The notes below the pieces were generated by a model. The model saw nothing but the letters and a program-made list of their open reading frames with translations, was not told the origin of the DNA and searched no databases. Made by a program: the position numbers and the translations under genes. A DNA stretch of 64,000 bases from Streptomyces sp. ML-6 (GTDB taxonomy: Bacteria > Actinomycetota > Actinomycetes > Streptomycetales > Streptomycetaceae), in contig NZ_JAOTIK010000001.1 in NCBI RefSeq assembly GCF_030116705.1, positions 868,001 to 932,000 on the forward strand. Reading direction: 5' to 3'. Within the stretch, counting starts at the first letter, position 1. Each line of letters opens with the position of its first letter. Positions 1-8,320 of this stretch are shown piece by piece.

Positions 1-1
1 C

Positions 2-292
2 CGTGAGGCGGCGGCCCGGTACTCCTTCCTGCTCGCGATCCCCGCAGTGCTGGCCTCGGGCGTCTTCGAGCTGAAGGACGCGGGCGAGGGGCACGTGTCG
101 TGGGGGCCGACGATCTTCGCGACCTTCATCGCGTTCGGCGTGGGGTATGCCGTCATCGCCTGGTTCATGAAGTTCATCACGACCAAGAGCTTCATGCCGT
201 TCGTGATCTACCGGATCATTCTGGGCATTCTGCTGTTCATCCTGGTCGGCGCGGGGGTCCTGAGCCCGCACGCGGGCGAGTCCGCGGGCTGA
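2..292 (+). CDS. uppP: Undecaprenyl-diphosphatase, C-terminal part
   Basis: The frame enters at the left edge, so only the last 96 residues are present. They begin [19 protein letters not shown], which fits the conserved R-x-x-AA-x-x-SF segment of the BacA/UppP family. Two hydrophobic segments follow, and YRIILGILL near the end is also typical. The family dephosphorylates undecaprenyl pyrophosphate in the membrane to recycle the peptidoglycan lipid carrier, and extra copies give bacitracin tolerance. The catalytic N-terminal region lies outside the window. A perfect hairpin at 442-487 follows the gene. Confidence 0.9.
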   Translation, partial: REAAARYSFLLAIPAVLASGVFELKDAGEGHVSWGPTIFATFIAFGVGYAVIAWFMKFITTKSFMPFVIYRIILGILLFILVGAGVLSPHAGESAG

Positions 293-441
293 CCAGGTAC
301 CCACTTCCATCCTGATCCAGCGTTTTCTTGCACCTTCGCACAACCGCGCACCATGATCATCTCTCACTCGCCTCCCACCCGAAGGGGCGGAACACCTCGA
401 ACCGCGAAGGTGCGACTGCAAAGTCGACGAGCGGGAAGAAG

Positions 442-487
442 GATCCGGTGCGGGGCGGGCGGACCACCGCCCGCCCCGCACCGGATC
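442..487. terminator. Bidirectional hairpin terminator
   Basis: Perfect inverted repeat with 21-bp arms (442-462 and 467-487) and a 4-nt ACCA loop, very GC-rich and without a U-tract, as is common in actinobacteria. It lies between the convergent uppP end at 292 and the LapA-like gene end at 494 and could stop transcription from both sides. Confidence 0.85.
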
Positions 488-493
488 TCCGGG

Positions 494-748
494 TCAGCGC
501 TTCGCGCGGCGGCGGGCCAGGAGGGCACCCATGAGCAGCCCGACCGCCAGGGTCACGGTCAGCACCGCCCAGAGCGGCAGAGTGACCGTGGCGACCCACA
601 GCCGTATGCCCACGGACGCGGTGTTCACGGCAATGAACCAGATCGTGAGCACCGCCAGCACCACGAATCCGATCGTGCGCAGCCGGATGTCCCGTCCCTT
701 GACGGTCAGGGTCGACGGAGCATCCGATCGAGAGGTCTTCTGCACCAT
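494..748 (-). CDS. LapA/DUF1049-type small membrane protein
   Basis: An 84-residue protein with two hydrophobic segments (about residues 23-42 and 52-76) ending in a basic ARRRAKR tail. The spacing of the segments, the central N-T-A-S-V-x-I and the TVTLPLWAVL stretch match the LapA (DUF1049) family. In enterobacteria, LapA works with LapB in lipopolysaccharide assembly. Actinobacteria lack LPS, so the role here is unknown. The start is ATG at 748 with only a weak ribosome site. It is convergent with uppP across the shared terminator. Confidence 0.8.
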   Translation of the reverse strand: MVQKTSRSDAPSTLTVKGRDIRLRTIGFVVLAVLTIWFIAVNTASVGIRLWVATVTLPLWAVLTVTLAVGLLMGALLARRRAKR

Positions 749-839
749 TCATCCAGTATCGGGCGGTTCGGGCGATCGGTCCTGGTGGGCCCGGCCCCGC
801 TCCTGTACGCCCCGTGCGCCGCACAATGTGCCGGCCGGC

Positions 840-1109
840 TCAGGGTATGTCGCCCCGCCAGTCCCACCGGGCGGGATCGCCGTCCCGGGGACCGTACTCC
901 GCCCGGCCGCCCGCTCCGAACCGCCCGATCTCCGTGTTCAGCGCCGCCCCCTCGCGCAGCGCCGCGTCCGTCCAGCCGGTCACGTCGAGGAGCAGCCCGT
1001 CGAGGGGGCCGCCCACCAGCTCCCGGTAGGAGTGGCCCGGCCGGGGTCCCGGATCGGGATCGTCGTGGTCGGCGCCGTACACGCGCCGCTGCCGCATCAG
1101 CTCGTCCAT
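840..1109 (-). CDS. Conserved small hypothetical protein
   Basis: An 89-residue acidic soluble protein that starts MDELMRQRRVYG and ends WDWRGDIP. I do not recognise a characterised domain. A central SYRELVGGPLDGLLLDVTGW segment looks structured, and wobble positions in this frame are strongly G/C. I chose ATG 1109 because composition upstream becomes that of a shadow frame. Nothing nearby suggests a function. Confidence 0.55.
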   Translation of the reverse strand: MDELMRQRRVYGADHDDPDPGPRPGHSYRELVGGPLDGLLLDVTGWTDAALREGAALNTEIGRFGAGGRAEYGPRDGDPARWDWRGDIP

Positions 1110-1415
1110 GGGGGCAGGATCGCACCCGGCACTGACAGCGGCGCCCCGGTGGCCGCCGGGCCCCGCGGGCACGTCGGCCCCGCCCGGCGGCGGGGCAGTC
1201 CCGCTCCGGCGCCGGTCCCGGCTCCCGAACAGGCACCGGGCCCCGGCGGGCCGTAGCGTACGAAACGGCCCCGGCGCACGTCCGCGACGCCCCACCGCTC
1301 CGCGCGGACGGGGGTCCCTCATGGATCTCCCGGACAGAGGGGCCGAAAGTCCCTGCCGTACGACGGCCGTACGTACCAGCCTGGGACGGGATACCGCCGG
1401 ATTCTGGAGGGAACC

Positions 1416-2273
1416 ATGACCGCCACCGACCGTCCCGTGATCGCCGCCGTGGACGGCTCCCCGCACAGCCGGGAAGCCCTCGACTGGGCCGCCCACGAAG
1501 CCGTGCGACGAGGACTCGCACTGGTCGTCGTACACGCCCGGACGCCCGATCGGCGCAGTGCGCAGGACGCCCTGCGGCGCGAGTCGGAGGAACTGCTCGA
1601 ACGGTCCGTGCAGCGGGTGTCCGAGATCGAGCCGACCCTGCACCCGACGACGCTCTCGCCTCTGGACTTCCCCTCGGCGGCCCTCACTTCGCTCAGCCGT
1701 GACGCGTCGCTGGTGGTCGTCGGCTCGCGCGGGCTCGGCGGGTTCCGGTCCCTGATGCTCGGCTCCAACAGCCTCGCGACCGCCTCGATGGCCAAGTGTC
1801 CCGTCGTCGTCATCCACGGCGGGGCGACGGACGAGGGGGCGACGGCGGAGGAGTTCACCGACATCGTCGCGGGCGTGGCCGCTGACGAGAGCAGCGAAGC
1901 GGTGCTGGAGTTCGCCTTCGGGACCGCCGCCTCCCGGCCGGGCGCACGGCTGCGGATCGTGCACGGCTGGACGATGTTCTCCTCGCTCCTGTCCGGCGGC
2001 CCCGTCTTCGACCGGGCAGCGGCGGCGGACTCGGCCGACCGGACCCTCGCGGAGCTCACCGCGGGGTGGCAGGAGAAGTACCCCCAGGTCGAGGTCGTCC
2101 GGGAACCGGTCAGCGGCTCCGCCTCCCGCACCCTGGTCACGGCCTCGGCGACCGCGGCCCTGACCGTGGTCGGCCGGCGCAAGGGCGGGGAGTCTCTCGG
2201 GCTCGGCCTCTCCCCCGTCGCCCAGACCACGCTCTCGCACGCGCTCGGCCCGGTCGCGGTGGTGCCCTGCTGA
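1416..2273 (+). CDS. Universal stress protein, two UspA domains
   Basis: 285 residues made of two UspA folds (about 1-140 and 150-285). Each begins with a short beta strand (PVIAAVDGS, and IVAGVAADESSEAV in the second) and ends with the nucleotide-binding G-x-x-G motif: GSRGLGGFRSLMLGS in domain 1, and a poorer GRRKGGESLGLGLS in domain 2. Tandem Usp proteins of this length are common in Streptomyces and are induced by hypoxia, dormancy or stress. A strong GGAGGGAACC ribosome site precedes ATG 1416. A short perfect hairpin follows the gene. Confidence 0.93.
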   Translation: MTATDRPVIAAVDGSPHSREALDWAAHEAVRRGLALVVVHARTPDRRSAQDALRRESEELLERSVQRVSEIEPTLHPTTLSPLDFPSAALTSLSRDASLVVVGSRGLGGFRSLMLGSNSLATASMAKCPVVVIHGGATDEGATAEEFTDIVAGVAADESSEAVLEFAFGTAASRPGARLRIVHGWTMFSSLLSGGPVFDRAAAADSADRTLAELTAGWQEKYPQVEVVREPVSGSASRTLVTASATAALTVVGRRKGGESLGLGLSPVAQTTLSHALGPVAVVPC

Positions 2274-2319
2274 CGGTGGCGGTGCCGTCCCGCCGTCCGC
2301 GTACTCCTCCCGGCCCCGT

Positions 2320-2341
2320 GCCCCGGTGCCCGCACCGGGGC
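2320..2341. terminator. Hairpin terminator after usp gene
   Basis: Perfect 10-bp inverted repeat GCCCCGGTGC / GCACCGGGGC (2320-2329 and 2332-2341) about 45 bp after the stress-protein stop. Only two bases separate the arms, so the real loop must open one or two pairs. Confidence 0.5.
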
Positions 2342-2455
2342 CTCCGCCGCCGCGCGGGTACGGAGCGATGCTTCCGTTTCTCCGCGCCGGGGAAGAACTG
2401 CGGAGCGGGGTACCGGGGTGGAGACTGCTGATCAGGCGGGACGAGGAGGCGGACC

Positions 2456-4084
2456 ATGCTGGTTCCGGCCGGTCGGGGCGGCGAGTGGTGGGCGCGGATG
2501 CTGCGGTCCGGCCGATGGCGCGGCGGCCTCGCGGTCCTCGCGGGCGCACTGCCCGCGCTCGCCTTTCCCGCCCCTTCCCTGTGGTGGCTCGCCGGGATCG
2601 GCCTGGTGCCGTGGCTGCTCCTCGTCCGTTCCGCCGGTACGGGGCGCAGGGCCGCGCTGGACGGCTGGCTCGGCGGCATCGGCTACATGATCGCGGTGCA
2701 TCACTGGCTGGTGCCGAGCCTCCATGTGTTCATCGTTCTCCTGGCCGCCCTGCTCGGTCTGCTGTGGGCCCCGTGGGGGGTACTGGTCCTGCGGACGCTG
2801 GGCGGGCCGGTGTCGGCGGCGGGCGCCGTCCGGGCGGTCGTCGTGGTGCCCTGCGGCTGGCTGATGATCGAACTGGTCCGGTCCTGGGAGGCGCTGGGCG
2901 GTCCCTGGGGACTGCTCGGCGCGAGCCAGTGGCAGGTGGCCCCCGCGCTCCGGGTCGCCTCCGTGGGCGGGGTGTGGCTGGTGAGTCTCCTGGTGGTGGC
3001 GGTGAACACCGCCGTCGCCCTGCTGTTCGTGACCGCGGCCGCCCGCACCGCGGCCGTCGTGAGCCTGGTGGTGTGCGCGCTGGCCGTGGGCGCGATGGCG
3101 GGCTGGGCGCCGCGGCCCGAGCGGTCGGGAACGGTCAGGATCGCCGTCGTGCAGCCGGGTGTGGTCGCGGGGCCCCACAGCGTCGAGCGCCGTCTCGCGG
3201 TGGGCGAGCGGCTGACCGGTTCGCTGGCCGGGAACGATCTCGATCTGGTGGTGTGGGGCGAGAGCAGTGTGGGGGCGGACCTTACCCGGCGTCCGGACAT
3301 CGCCGCCCGGATCGCGGCCCTCGCGCGCCGGGTCGGCGCGGACGTGCTGGTCAACACGGACGCCCGGCAGACCGACGGGTCGGGCCGGAAGGGCATCTTC
3401 AAGTCGGCGGTGCTGGTGGGCCCGGACGGCCCGACCGGGGACCGCTACGACAAGATGCGGCTGGTGCCGTTCGGCGAGTACGTCCCGGTCCGTCCGGTAC
3501 TCGGCTGGGTCACCTCCATGGGCCGGGCCGCGGGCGAGGACCGGTTGCGGGGCACCGCCCCGGTCACGATGTCGCTGCCGGGGGCGGACGGCGGGCGCGG
3601 GCTGCGGTTCGGGCCGCTGGTCTGCTTCGAGTCCGCGTTCCCCGACATGAGCCGCCGGCTGACCCTGGACGGTGCGCAGTTGCTGGTCGCGCAGTCGTCC
3701 ACCTCCTCGTTCCAGCACAGTTGGGCACCCGAGCAGCACGCGTCGCTCGGGGCGCTGCGGGCCGCCGAGAACGGCCGCCCGATGGTGCACGCCACCCTGA
3801 CCGGTGTCAGCGCGGTGTACGGCCCGCAGGGTGCCCCGGTCGGTGTTCCGCTCGGTACGGACACCAGTGGCGCCGCCGTGTTCGACGTGCCGCTGGCGAC
3901 GGGCACCACGCTCTACGTGCGGCTGGGCGACTGGGCGTTGTGGGGTGCGGCGGCGGTGCTGGTGGCGTACGGCGCCCTCGAAGCGGCGCGGTCGGCGGGG
4001 CGGCGCGGCCGGGCCGGGCCGACCGGTGCCCGGCGCGGTCCCGTCGCGGCCGGCTCCGGCTCCGGCGGTCCCGGCGGGCGGTGA
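2456..4084 (+). CDS. lnt: Apolipoprotein N-acyltransferase
   Basis: 542 residues. The N-terminal third has several membrane spans, followed from about residue 228 by a nitrilase-fold domain. The catalytic triad is visible: E269 in WGESS, K333 in YDKMRLVPFGEY and C390 in VCFES. The enzyme transfers a third acyl chain from phospholipid to the N-terminal cysteine of lipoproteins. Streptomycetes often have two Lnt homologues, and the lipoproteins at 7811 and 9734 would be substrates. After the final span the C-terminal tail is Gly/Ala/Arg-rich and probably disordered. GAGGAGG lies 7 nt before ATG 2456. Confidence 0.93.
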   Translation: MLVPAGRGGEWWARMLRSGRWRGGLAVLAGALPALAFPAPSLWWLAGIGLVPWLLLVRSAGTGRRAALDGWLGGIGYMIAVHHWLVPSLHVFIVLLAALLGLLWAPWGVLVLRTLGGPVSAAGAVRAVVVVPCGWLMIELVRSWEALGGPWGLLGASQWQVAPALRVASVGGVWLVSLLVVAVNTAVALLFVTAAARTAAVVSLVVCALAVGAMAGWAPRPERSGTVRIAVVQPGVVAGPHSVERRLAVGERLTGSLAGNDLDLVVWGESSVGADLTRRPDIAARIAALARRVGADVLVNTDARQTDGSGRKGIFKSAVLVGPDGPTGDRYDKMRLVPFGEYVPVRPVLGWVTSMGRAAGEDRLRGTAPVTMSLPGADGGRGLRFGPLVCFESAFPDMSRRLTLDGAQLLVAQSSTSSFQHSWAPEQHASLGALRAAENGRPMVHATLTGVSAVYGPQGAPVGVPLGTDTSGAAVFDVPLATGTTLYVRLGDWALWGAAAVLVAYGALEAARSAGRRGRAGPTGARRGPVAAGSGSGGPGGR

Positions 4085-4109
4085 TCCGGTGGGCGGTGGC
4101 CCGGCGGGC

Positions 4110-4471
4110 TCATCCGCACAGTCTTCGGCGGGGGCCGCTCACGGAGACGATGTGGCCCTGGGCGTCGACGGTGAGCGCGACCCGCTCGACCTTGTTGGTC
4201 ACGGCCAGCACCAGCCACACGGGGCCCAGAGGAAGCAGCTGAACACCGTCAGAAGGGCGTGCAGCACGTGGTTGAGCGGCTTGCCCCGGACCATGACGAC
4301 CTGCGTCTCGGCCCGTGACTCCACCCGCCAGCCGCTCGCGATCCGCTGGTTGACCGCCCAGTCGAGGATCAGCCCGCGCTGTGTCGCGTCGGGCGGCCGT
4401 CCGTCGGCGGAGTAGTAACCGGGCGGCGGCTGAAGAGCTCCCCAGCCCTTCGGCTCGTCGTGGGGCCTCAC
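4110..4471 (-). pseudogene. Small membrane protein gene split by a -1 frameshift
   Basis: The first frame (4471 down to about 4215) encodes MRPHDEPKGWGALQPPPGYY and so on through a conserved-looking LNHVLHALLTVFSCFLW segment, then runs into a short nonsense tail. Shifting one base at the GGGCCCC run near 4222-4228 restores VWLVLAVTNKVERVALTVDA and runs to a stop at 4110. The joined product (about 120 residues: soluble N-terminus, one hydrophobic region, short tail) looks like a conserved Streptomyces protein. The lesion is one missing base in a G/C run, so either a real recent frameshift or a sequencing error. Function unknown. Confidence 0.65.
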
Positions 4472-4591
4472 GCGGTCACCTCCACGGGCCGGTGGTCCAT
4501 CCCCTCAGCCTGCATCGGTGCCCGGCCCCACGCATCCGGAAGCCCGTCGGCGCCGGGGCCGGGCGCCCCTCCGCGGCCCCTGGTTCGGCCC

Positions 4592-5491
4592 TCAGGCGCA
4601 GCCCAGGTCGCGCAGGATGCGTTCGCACAGCTCGTGCGTCCGCAAGGCGTCCCGGGCGCTCAGCACCGTACCGGCGCGCACCGCGTCCAGGAAGGACAGC
4701 ACGCACTGCTCGATGCCGCGCTGACGGGCCACCGGCACCCAGTCGCCGCGCCGTCGCAGGCTCGGCTGTCCCTTGTGGTCGATCACCTCGGCGAGGTTGA
4801 CGACCTCGCGCTTGGAGTCCTGGCCGGAGACCTCCAGCCGTTCCTCGGCCGATCCGCTGAGCCGGTTCATCGTGCCGATGGCGGTGAACCCGTCGCCGGA
4901 CAGCTGCAGCACGACGTGGTGCATCAGCCCCTCGCGGATCCTGGCCCGCACGACGGTCTGGTCGACCGGTCCCGGCACCAGGAAGCGCAAGGTATCGACA
5001 ACATGTATGAAGTCGTCCAACACCATGCCGCGCGGTTCCTCGGGCAGGCCCACCCGGTTCTTCTGCATGAGGATCAGCTCGCGCGGATGTTCGGCGCACT
5101 GCGCGTAACCGGGCGCGAACCTGCGGTTGAAGCCGACGGCCAGGCTCGTCCCCCGCTCCTCGGCGAGGTCCACCAGCCGCTGGGAGTCGGCGAGTTCGTA
5201 GGCCAGCGGCTTGTCGACGTACGTGGCGACGCCCGCCTCCAGCAACCGGCCCACGATCTCGGGGTGCGCGGCGGTCGGGGCGTGGACGAAGGCGGCGTCC
5301 AGGTCCTGGGCCAGCAGCGATCCGAGGTCGGCGTGGCACTGTCGCGGCGGGATGCGGTACGTCCCGGCGACCGCCTCCAGGGTGGCGGGGGTGCGGGTCT
5401 GCAGGTGCAGCTCGATCCCGGGCACGGTGGTCAGGACGGGCAGGTACGCCTTCCGCGCGATGTCGCCGAGTCCGATGCAGCCGACCTTCAC
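4592..5491 (-). CDS. Gfo/Idh/MocA-family NAD(P)-dependent oxidoreductase
   Basis: 299 residues. The N-terminal Rossmann domain opens MKVGCIGLGDIA. VDKPLAYEL at about residues 93-101 is the family's EKP-type motif with D for E. The C-terminal half carries DDFIHVVDTLRFL, equivalent to the family's D-x-x-x-H catalytic segment. The family oxidises or reduces sugars, inositols and related compounds, and the substrate cannot be read from sequence. The GTG start at 5491 has GGGAGA close upstream. It lies 85 bp after the monooxygenase stop on the same strand, so the two may be cotranscribed. Confidence 0.87.
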   Translation of the reverse strand: MKVGCIGLGDIARKAYLPVLTTVPGIELHLQTRTPATLEAVAGTYRIPPRQCHADLGSLLAQDLDAAFVHAPTAAHPEIVGRLLEAGVATYVDKPLAYELADSQRLVDLAEERGTSLAVGFNRRFAPGYAQCAEHPRELILMQKNRVGLPEEPRGMVLDDFIHVVDTLRFLVPGPVDQTVVRARIREGLMHHVVLQLSGDGFTAIGTMNRLSGSAEERLEVSGQDSKREVVNLAEVIDHKGQPSLRRRGDWVPVARQRGIEQCVLSFLDAVRAGTVLSARDALRTHELCERILRDLGCA

Positions 5492-5575
5492 GGGGTCTCC
5501 CTCTCACTGTCCGGCGCCCGCCCGGTGCGGTGGCCACCGGGCGGGCGGGCCCGCGGGCTCCCCGGAGCCGGTGTC

Positions 5576-6787
5576 CTACCGCAGCGTCCCGTGCGCGTCG
5601 TTCGTCCGGGCAGCATACGTGGACCGGGGCGGTTGCCAGTCCATGATCCCGTCGAAGGTGCGCAGGACGAGGGCGGGTCCGAAGCGCGAGACGGCGACCA
5701 TCAGCGCGTCGCGCACCGCAACGGCGGGGGCGCTGCTCAGCCGCGTCAGGCGGGCGGTCCGGGCAGCCCTGCGGACGATGGCCGACGTACGGGGCAGGCG
5801 GTCGGCGGTGTACGCGGCCAGTCCCGCGCCGAGGTCCGTGCTCGTCGTCAGCCGGTGGGCGAGCACGAGCGCGTCCTCGACGCTCTGGTTGCCGCCCTGG
5901 CCGAGGCTGGGGGCCATCGCGTGGGCGGAGTCACCGACGAGGACGGTGCGGCCCCGGTGGAAGGCGGGCAGGGGGTGAATCAGCTGGTACACGTCGTTGC
6001 GGAGCACCTGGTCCGGCTCGGCGGCGGCGATGACCGCGGGGATCGGGTCGTGCCAGTCGCCGAAGCGGCGCGTCATCTCCGCCTTCTCGTCGTCGGCCGC
6101 GCGGGCCCCGGCGGGGGCGACGGCGGCCCCGTAGGCGTAGATCCGGCCGTCCTTGAGCGGCTGGGTGCCCCAGAGCGCGCCGCGTCCCCAGGTCTCGTGC
6201 GGGGAGAAGGGACGCCCGAGGGCGGGGACGACGATGCGCCAGGTGGTGAACCCGGCGTACGAGGGGCCGGGGTGGGCCGGGAAGAGCGCGCCGCGCACGG
6301 CCGATTTGATGCCGTCGGCGCCGATGACGAGGTCGGCCTCCATGCTCCCGGCCGCCGTCTCGACCACCGCGGGCGCGCCGCCCGCGGTGCCCGGGTCCAG
6401 CAGCCGCGCGGCCGCGCCGGTGCGGACGGTGCCCTCGGGCAGCCGGGCCACGAGGCGGTCGACGAAGGTGGCGCGGTGCAACAGAACCAGCGGGCCGCCG
6501 AACCGCTCGGCCGCGGCGGCGCTGTCCGTGCGCGAGAGCCAGCGGCCGTTCGGGGCGCGCATGCCGCCGTCGCCCTGCCAGGCGGCGAGGGACCTCATCT
6601 CGTCGCCGAGGCCGATGACGTCCAGGGCGCGCTGGGCGTTGGGGGCCAGGGCGATCCCGGCTCCGACGGGTTCCAGGGAGGCCGCGCGTTCCAGGACGGT
6701 GATGTGCCAGCCGAGGCCGTGCAGGGCCACCGCCGTGGTGAGACCGCCGATTCCGCCGCCGATGACGACGGCGCGGGGCTTGTCCAT
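5576..6787 (-). CDS. FAD-dependent monooxygenase
   Basis: 403 residues of the p-hydroxybenzoate-hydroxylase fold. It shows the FAD Rossmann motif AVVIGGGIGGLTTAVAL near the N-terminus, ADLVIGADGIKSAVR (DG motif) in the middle and TVLVGDSAHAMAPSLGQGG (GD motif) towards the C-terminus. Such enzymes hydroxylate aromatic or other substrates using NAD(P)H and oxygen. I chose ATG 6787, which has GAGGAGGA 5 nt upstream. A longer start at 6814 would read through one arm of the operator. It is divergent from the TetR gene at 6875 and is its likely target. Confidence 0.92.
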   Translation of the reverse strand: MDKPRAVVIGGGIGGLTTAVALHGLGWHITVLERAASLEPVGAGIALAPNAQRALDVIGLGDEMRSLAAWQGDGGMRAPNGRWLSRTDSAAAAERFGGPLVLLHRATFVDRLVARLPEGTVRTGAAARLLDPGTAGGAPAVVETAAGSMEADLVIGADGIKSAVRGALFPAHPGPSYAGFTTWRIVVPALGRPFSPHETWGRGALWGTQPLKDGRIYAYGAAVAPAGARAADDEKAEMTRRFGDWHDPIPAVIAAAEPDQVLRNDVYQLIHPLPAFHRGRTVLVGDSAHAMAPSLGQGGNQSVEDALVLAHRLTTSTDLGAGLAAYTADRLPRTSAIVRRAARTARLTRLSSAPAVAVRDALMVAVSRFGPALVLRTFDGIMDWQPPRSTYAARTNDAHGTLR

Positions 6788-6812
6788 GACTCCTCCTCGG
6801 AACTGCGTCCGC

Positions 6813-6854
6813 ACTACATCCGTAGTGCCACGCTCACCGTACTACGGCTGTAGT
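6813..6854. promoter_or_regulatory. Twin TetR operators, ACTAC-N4-GTAGT
   Basis: Two perfect copies of the inverted repeat ACTAC-N4-GTAGT, at 6813-6826 (spacer ATCC) and 6841-6854 (spacer GGCT). They sit in the 87-bp gap between the divergent monooxygenase and TetR genes, 28 bp apart centre to centre, which puts them on nearly the same helical face. This is the layout expected for two TetR dimers repressing both promoters. Confidence 0.75.
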
Positions 6855-6874
6855 TGCAGGGGTAGGTTGGCCCC

Positions 6875-7735
6875 ATGGCCACACGCACCGCCGGTACCTC
6901 CCGGGCCGCCCTCATCGCCGATGCCGCCCTCGCCCTGCTCGCCGAACGCGGGATGCGCGGGCTGACCCACCGCGCGGTGGACGAGCGCGCCGGGCTCCCC
7001 CAGGGCTCGACGTCCAACCACGCGCGGACCCGGCAGTCGCTGCTGGAGGCGGCGGTGCGGCGGCTCGCGGAGCGCGAGGCCCGGGTGCTCGCCCCCGCCG
7101 GGCTCCTCCCGGCCCCGGCCGCCGGGACGGGAAGCGGCCCGGACCCCGACGGGCGCAGGCCCGACGCGGACGGGCGCAGGCCCGACGCGGACGGGCGCAG
7201 GCCCGACGCGGACGGGCGCAGGCCCGACGCGGACGGGCGCAGGCCCGACGCGGACGGGCGCAGGCCCGACGCGGACGGGCGCAGGCCCGACGCGGACGGG
7301 CGCAGGCCCGACGCGGACGGGCGCAGGCCCGACGCGGACGGGCGCAGGCCCGACGCGGACGGCGTTCCGCCCGCCGGGGCGGCGGAACTGATCGCCGGTC
7401 TGGCCCGGGTGCTGCACCGCTACCTCACCGACCACCCCGAACTGCTCGTCTGCCGTTACGAACTCGCCCTGGAGGCGACCCGGCGCCCGGAGCTGCGGGA
7501 GTTCTTCGACGCCACGGGCCGGCAGTTCCGCGAGCCGCTGCTGGCCCTGATGGCCTCGGCCGGATCGGCGGAGCCCGAACGGCACGCCCTGTCCCTGGTG
7601 GCCTGGTGCGAGGGGCTGATGTTCTCCTGCGCGGCGGGGTCGTACAACCGCGCCGCGCCGAGCGAGGAGGAGCTGCGCGCGGGCTTCGCCGAACTGCTGG
7701 ACGGAATGCTCGGACCGCGGTGGGCACCGCACTGA
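6875..7735 (+). CDS. TetR-family regulator with ten-copy heptad linker
   Basis: 286 residues, versus about 190-220 for the family. The HTH domain is at 1-60, with GLTHRAVDERAGLPQGSTSNH as the recognition region. Residues 92-161 are ten exact copies of the heptapeptide DGRRPDA, encoded by ten 21-bp units (7148-7357). A helical ligand-binding domain follows (about 165-286, with an ELIAGLARVLHRYLTDHPEL start and an LVAWCEGLMFS helix). Without the repeat the length is normal. The protein probably represses the divergent monooxygenase through the ACTAC operators. Start ATG 6875; the ribosome site GGGGTAGG is weak. Confidence 0.88.
   Translation: MATRTAGTSRAALIADAALALLAERGMRGLTHRAVDERAGLPQGSTSNHARTRQSLLEAAVRRLAEREARVLAPAGLLPAPAAGTGSGPDPDGRRPDADGRRPDADGRRPDADGRRPDADGRRPDADGRRPDADGRRPDADGRRPDADGRRPDADGRRPDADGVPPAGAAELIAGLARVLHRYLTDHPELLVCRYELALEATRRPELREFFDATGRQFREPLLALMASAGSAEPERHALSLVAWCEGLMFSCAAGSYNRAAPSEEELRAGFAELLDGMLGPRWAPH
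7148..7357 (+). repeat. Ten exact 21-bp tandem repeats inside TetR gene
   Basis: Ten uninterrupted identical copies of a 21-bp unit beginning GACGGGCGCAGG and ending CCCGACGCG. Each unit encodes DGRRPDA, so gain or loss of units keeps the reading frame. The lack of any base difference between copies indicates very recent expansion. Confidence 0.97.
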
Positions 7736-7810
7736 CCGGTGTCACCCGTGCGGACCAATCCCCGCCGTGTGTCCCGCCCGGAGCCGGGTCCGCACCGCAG
7801 AGTTGATCAG

Positions 7811-8269
7811 GTGCAACGAACCGGAATCACCGTCAGGATCACCATGGGCCTCGTGGCGGGCCTGGCCGCCACCTCACTGACCGGCTGCGTGTCCGTGCAG
7901 CCCCGGCCGGACGCCCCGGCCCGGCCCGACACCGGCGGACCCGCCCAGGACCTGGCCCCGCAGACCGCGCGGCCACCCGTCCACGACTCCCTGGAAGCCG
8001 TACCGGCCTCCGAGTCGCCCGCCTCCCCGTCACCCCGGGCGGCCCCGCCGGACACCCGCCGCGCGGCGCCCGGCGCCCCGCGGCGCCCCCGGCTTCCCCA
8101 TGTCGCGCGCCCCCGGCCGCGCCAGGCGCCGCCCGCCGTGATCCCGCCCGCACCGCCCTTGCCGGCCCCCGTCGCCGGGACGGACGTCTGCGCGCTGGGG
8201 CGGAGCTACGGGCACTGGCCCGCAGGCAGCCCGCAGTCCCGGATCTGCGAGCACACCTACGGCCGCTGA
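7811..8269 (+). CDS. Small Pro/Ala-rich lipoprotein
   Basis: 152 residues from GTG 7811. A basic n-region and a hydrophobic core (ITMGLVAGLAATS) lead to the lipobox LTGC, so the mature protein is lipid-anchored outside the membrane. The middle is a long Pro/Ala/Arg-rich, probably disordered wall-spanning linker. A short C-terminal module has two cysteines (VCALGRSYGHW and SRICEHTYGR) that could form one disulfide. I know no family for this end module. A hairpin terminator follows. Confidence 0.7.
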   Translation: MQRTGITVRITMGLVAGLAATSLTGCVSVQPRPDAPARPDTGGPAQDLAPQTARPPVHDSLEAVPASESPASPSPRAAPPDTRRAAPGAPRRPRLPHVARPRPRQAPPAVIPPAPPLPAPVAGTDVCALGRSYGHWPAGSPQSRICEHTYGR

Positions 8270-8285
8270 CCCCGGGGAACGACAC

Positions 8286-8320
8286 GAGGGCGGCCCGTCC
8301 CCCACGGACGGGCCGCCCTC
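8286..8320. terminator. Bidirectional hairpin terminator
   Basis: Perfect 15-bp inverted repeat (8286-8300 and 8306-8320) with a CCCAC loop. It lies between the convergent lipoprotein end at 8269 and the end of the next gene at 8319 and overlaps the latter's stop codon. Confidence 0.85.

Noticed and set aside
840..2549. A 569-codon open frame on the minus strand over the stress-protein and Lnt genes
   Set aside because: Composition is Arg/Pro/Gly-rich as in antisense shadows, no family motifs appear, and it overlaps clearly real genes. Only the last 89 codons (840-1109) look genuine.
4460..6853. A 797-codon plus-strand frame opposite the oxidoreductase and monooxygenase genes
   Set aside because: It is a shadow of two well-supported minus-strand genes with complete motifs.
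7148..7357. The 21-bp array read as a CRISPR array
   Set aside because: Units are directly adjacent with no spacers and lie inside a coding frame, so this is a tandem repeat.
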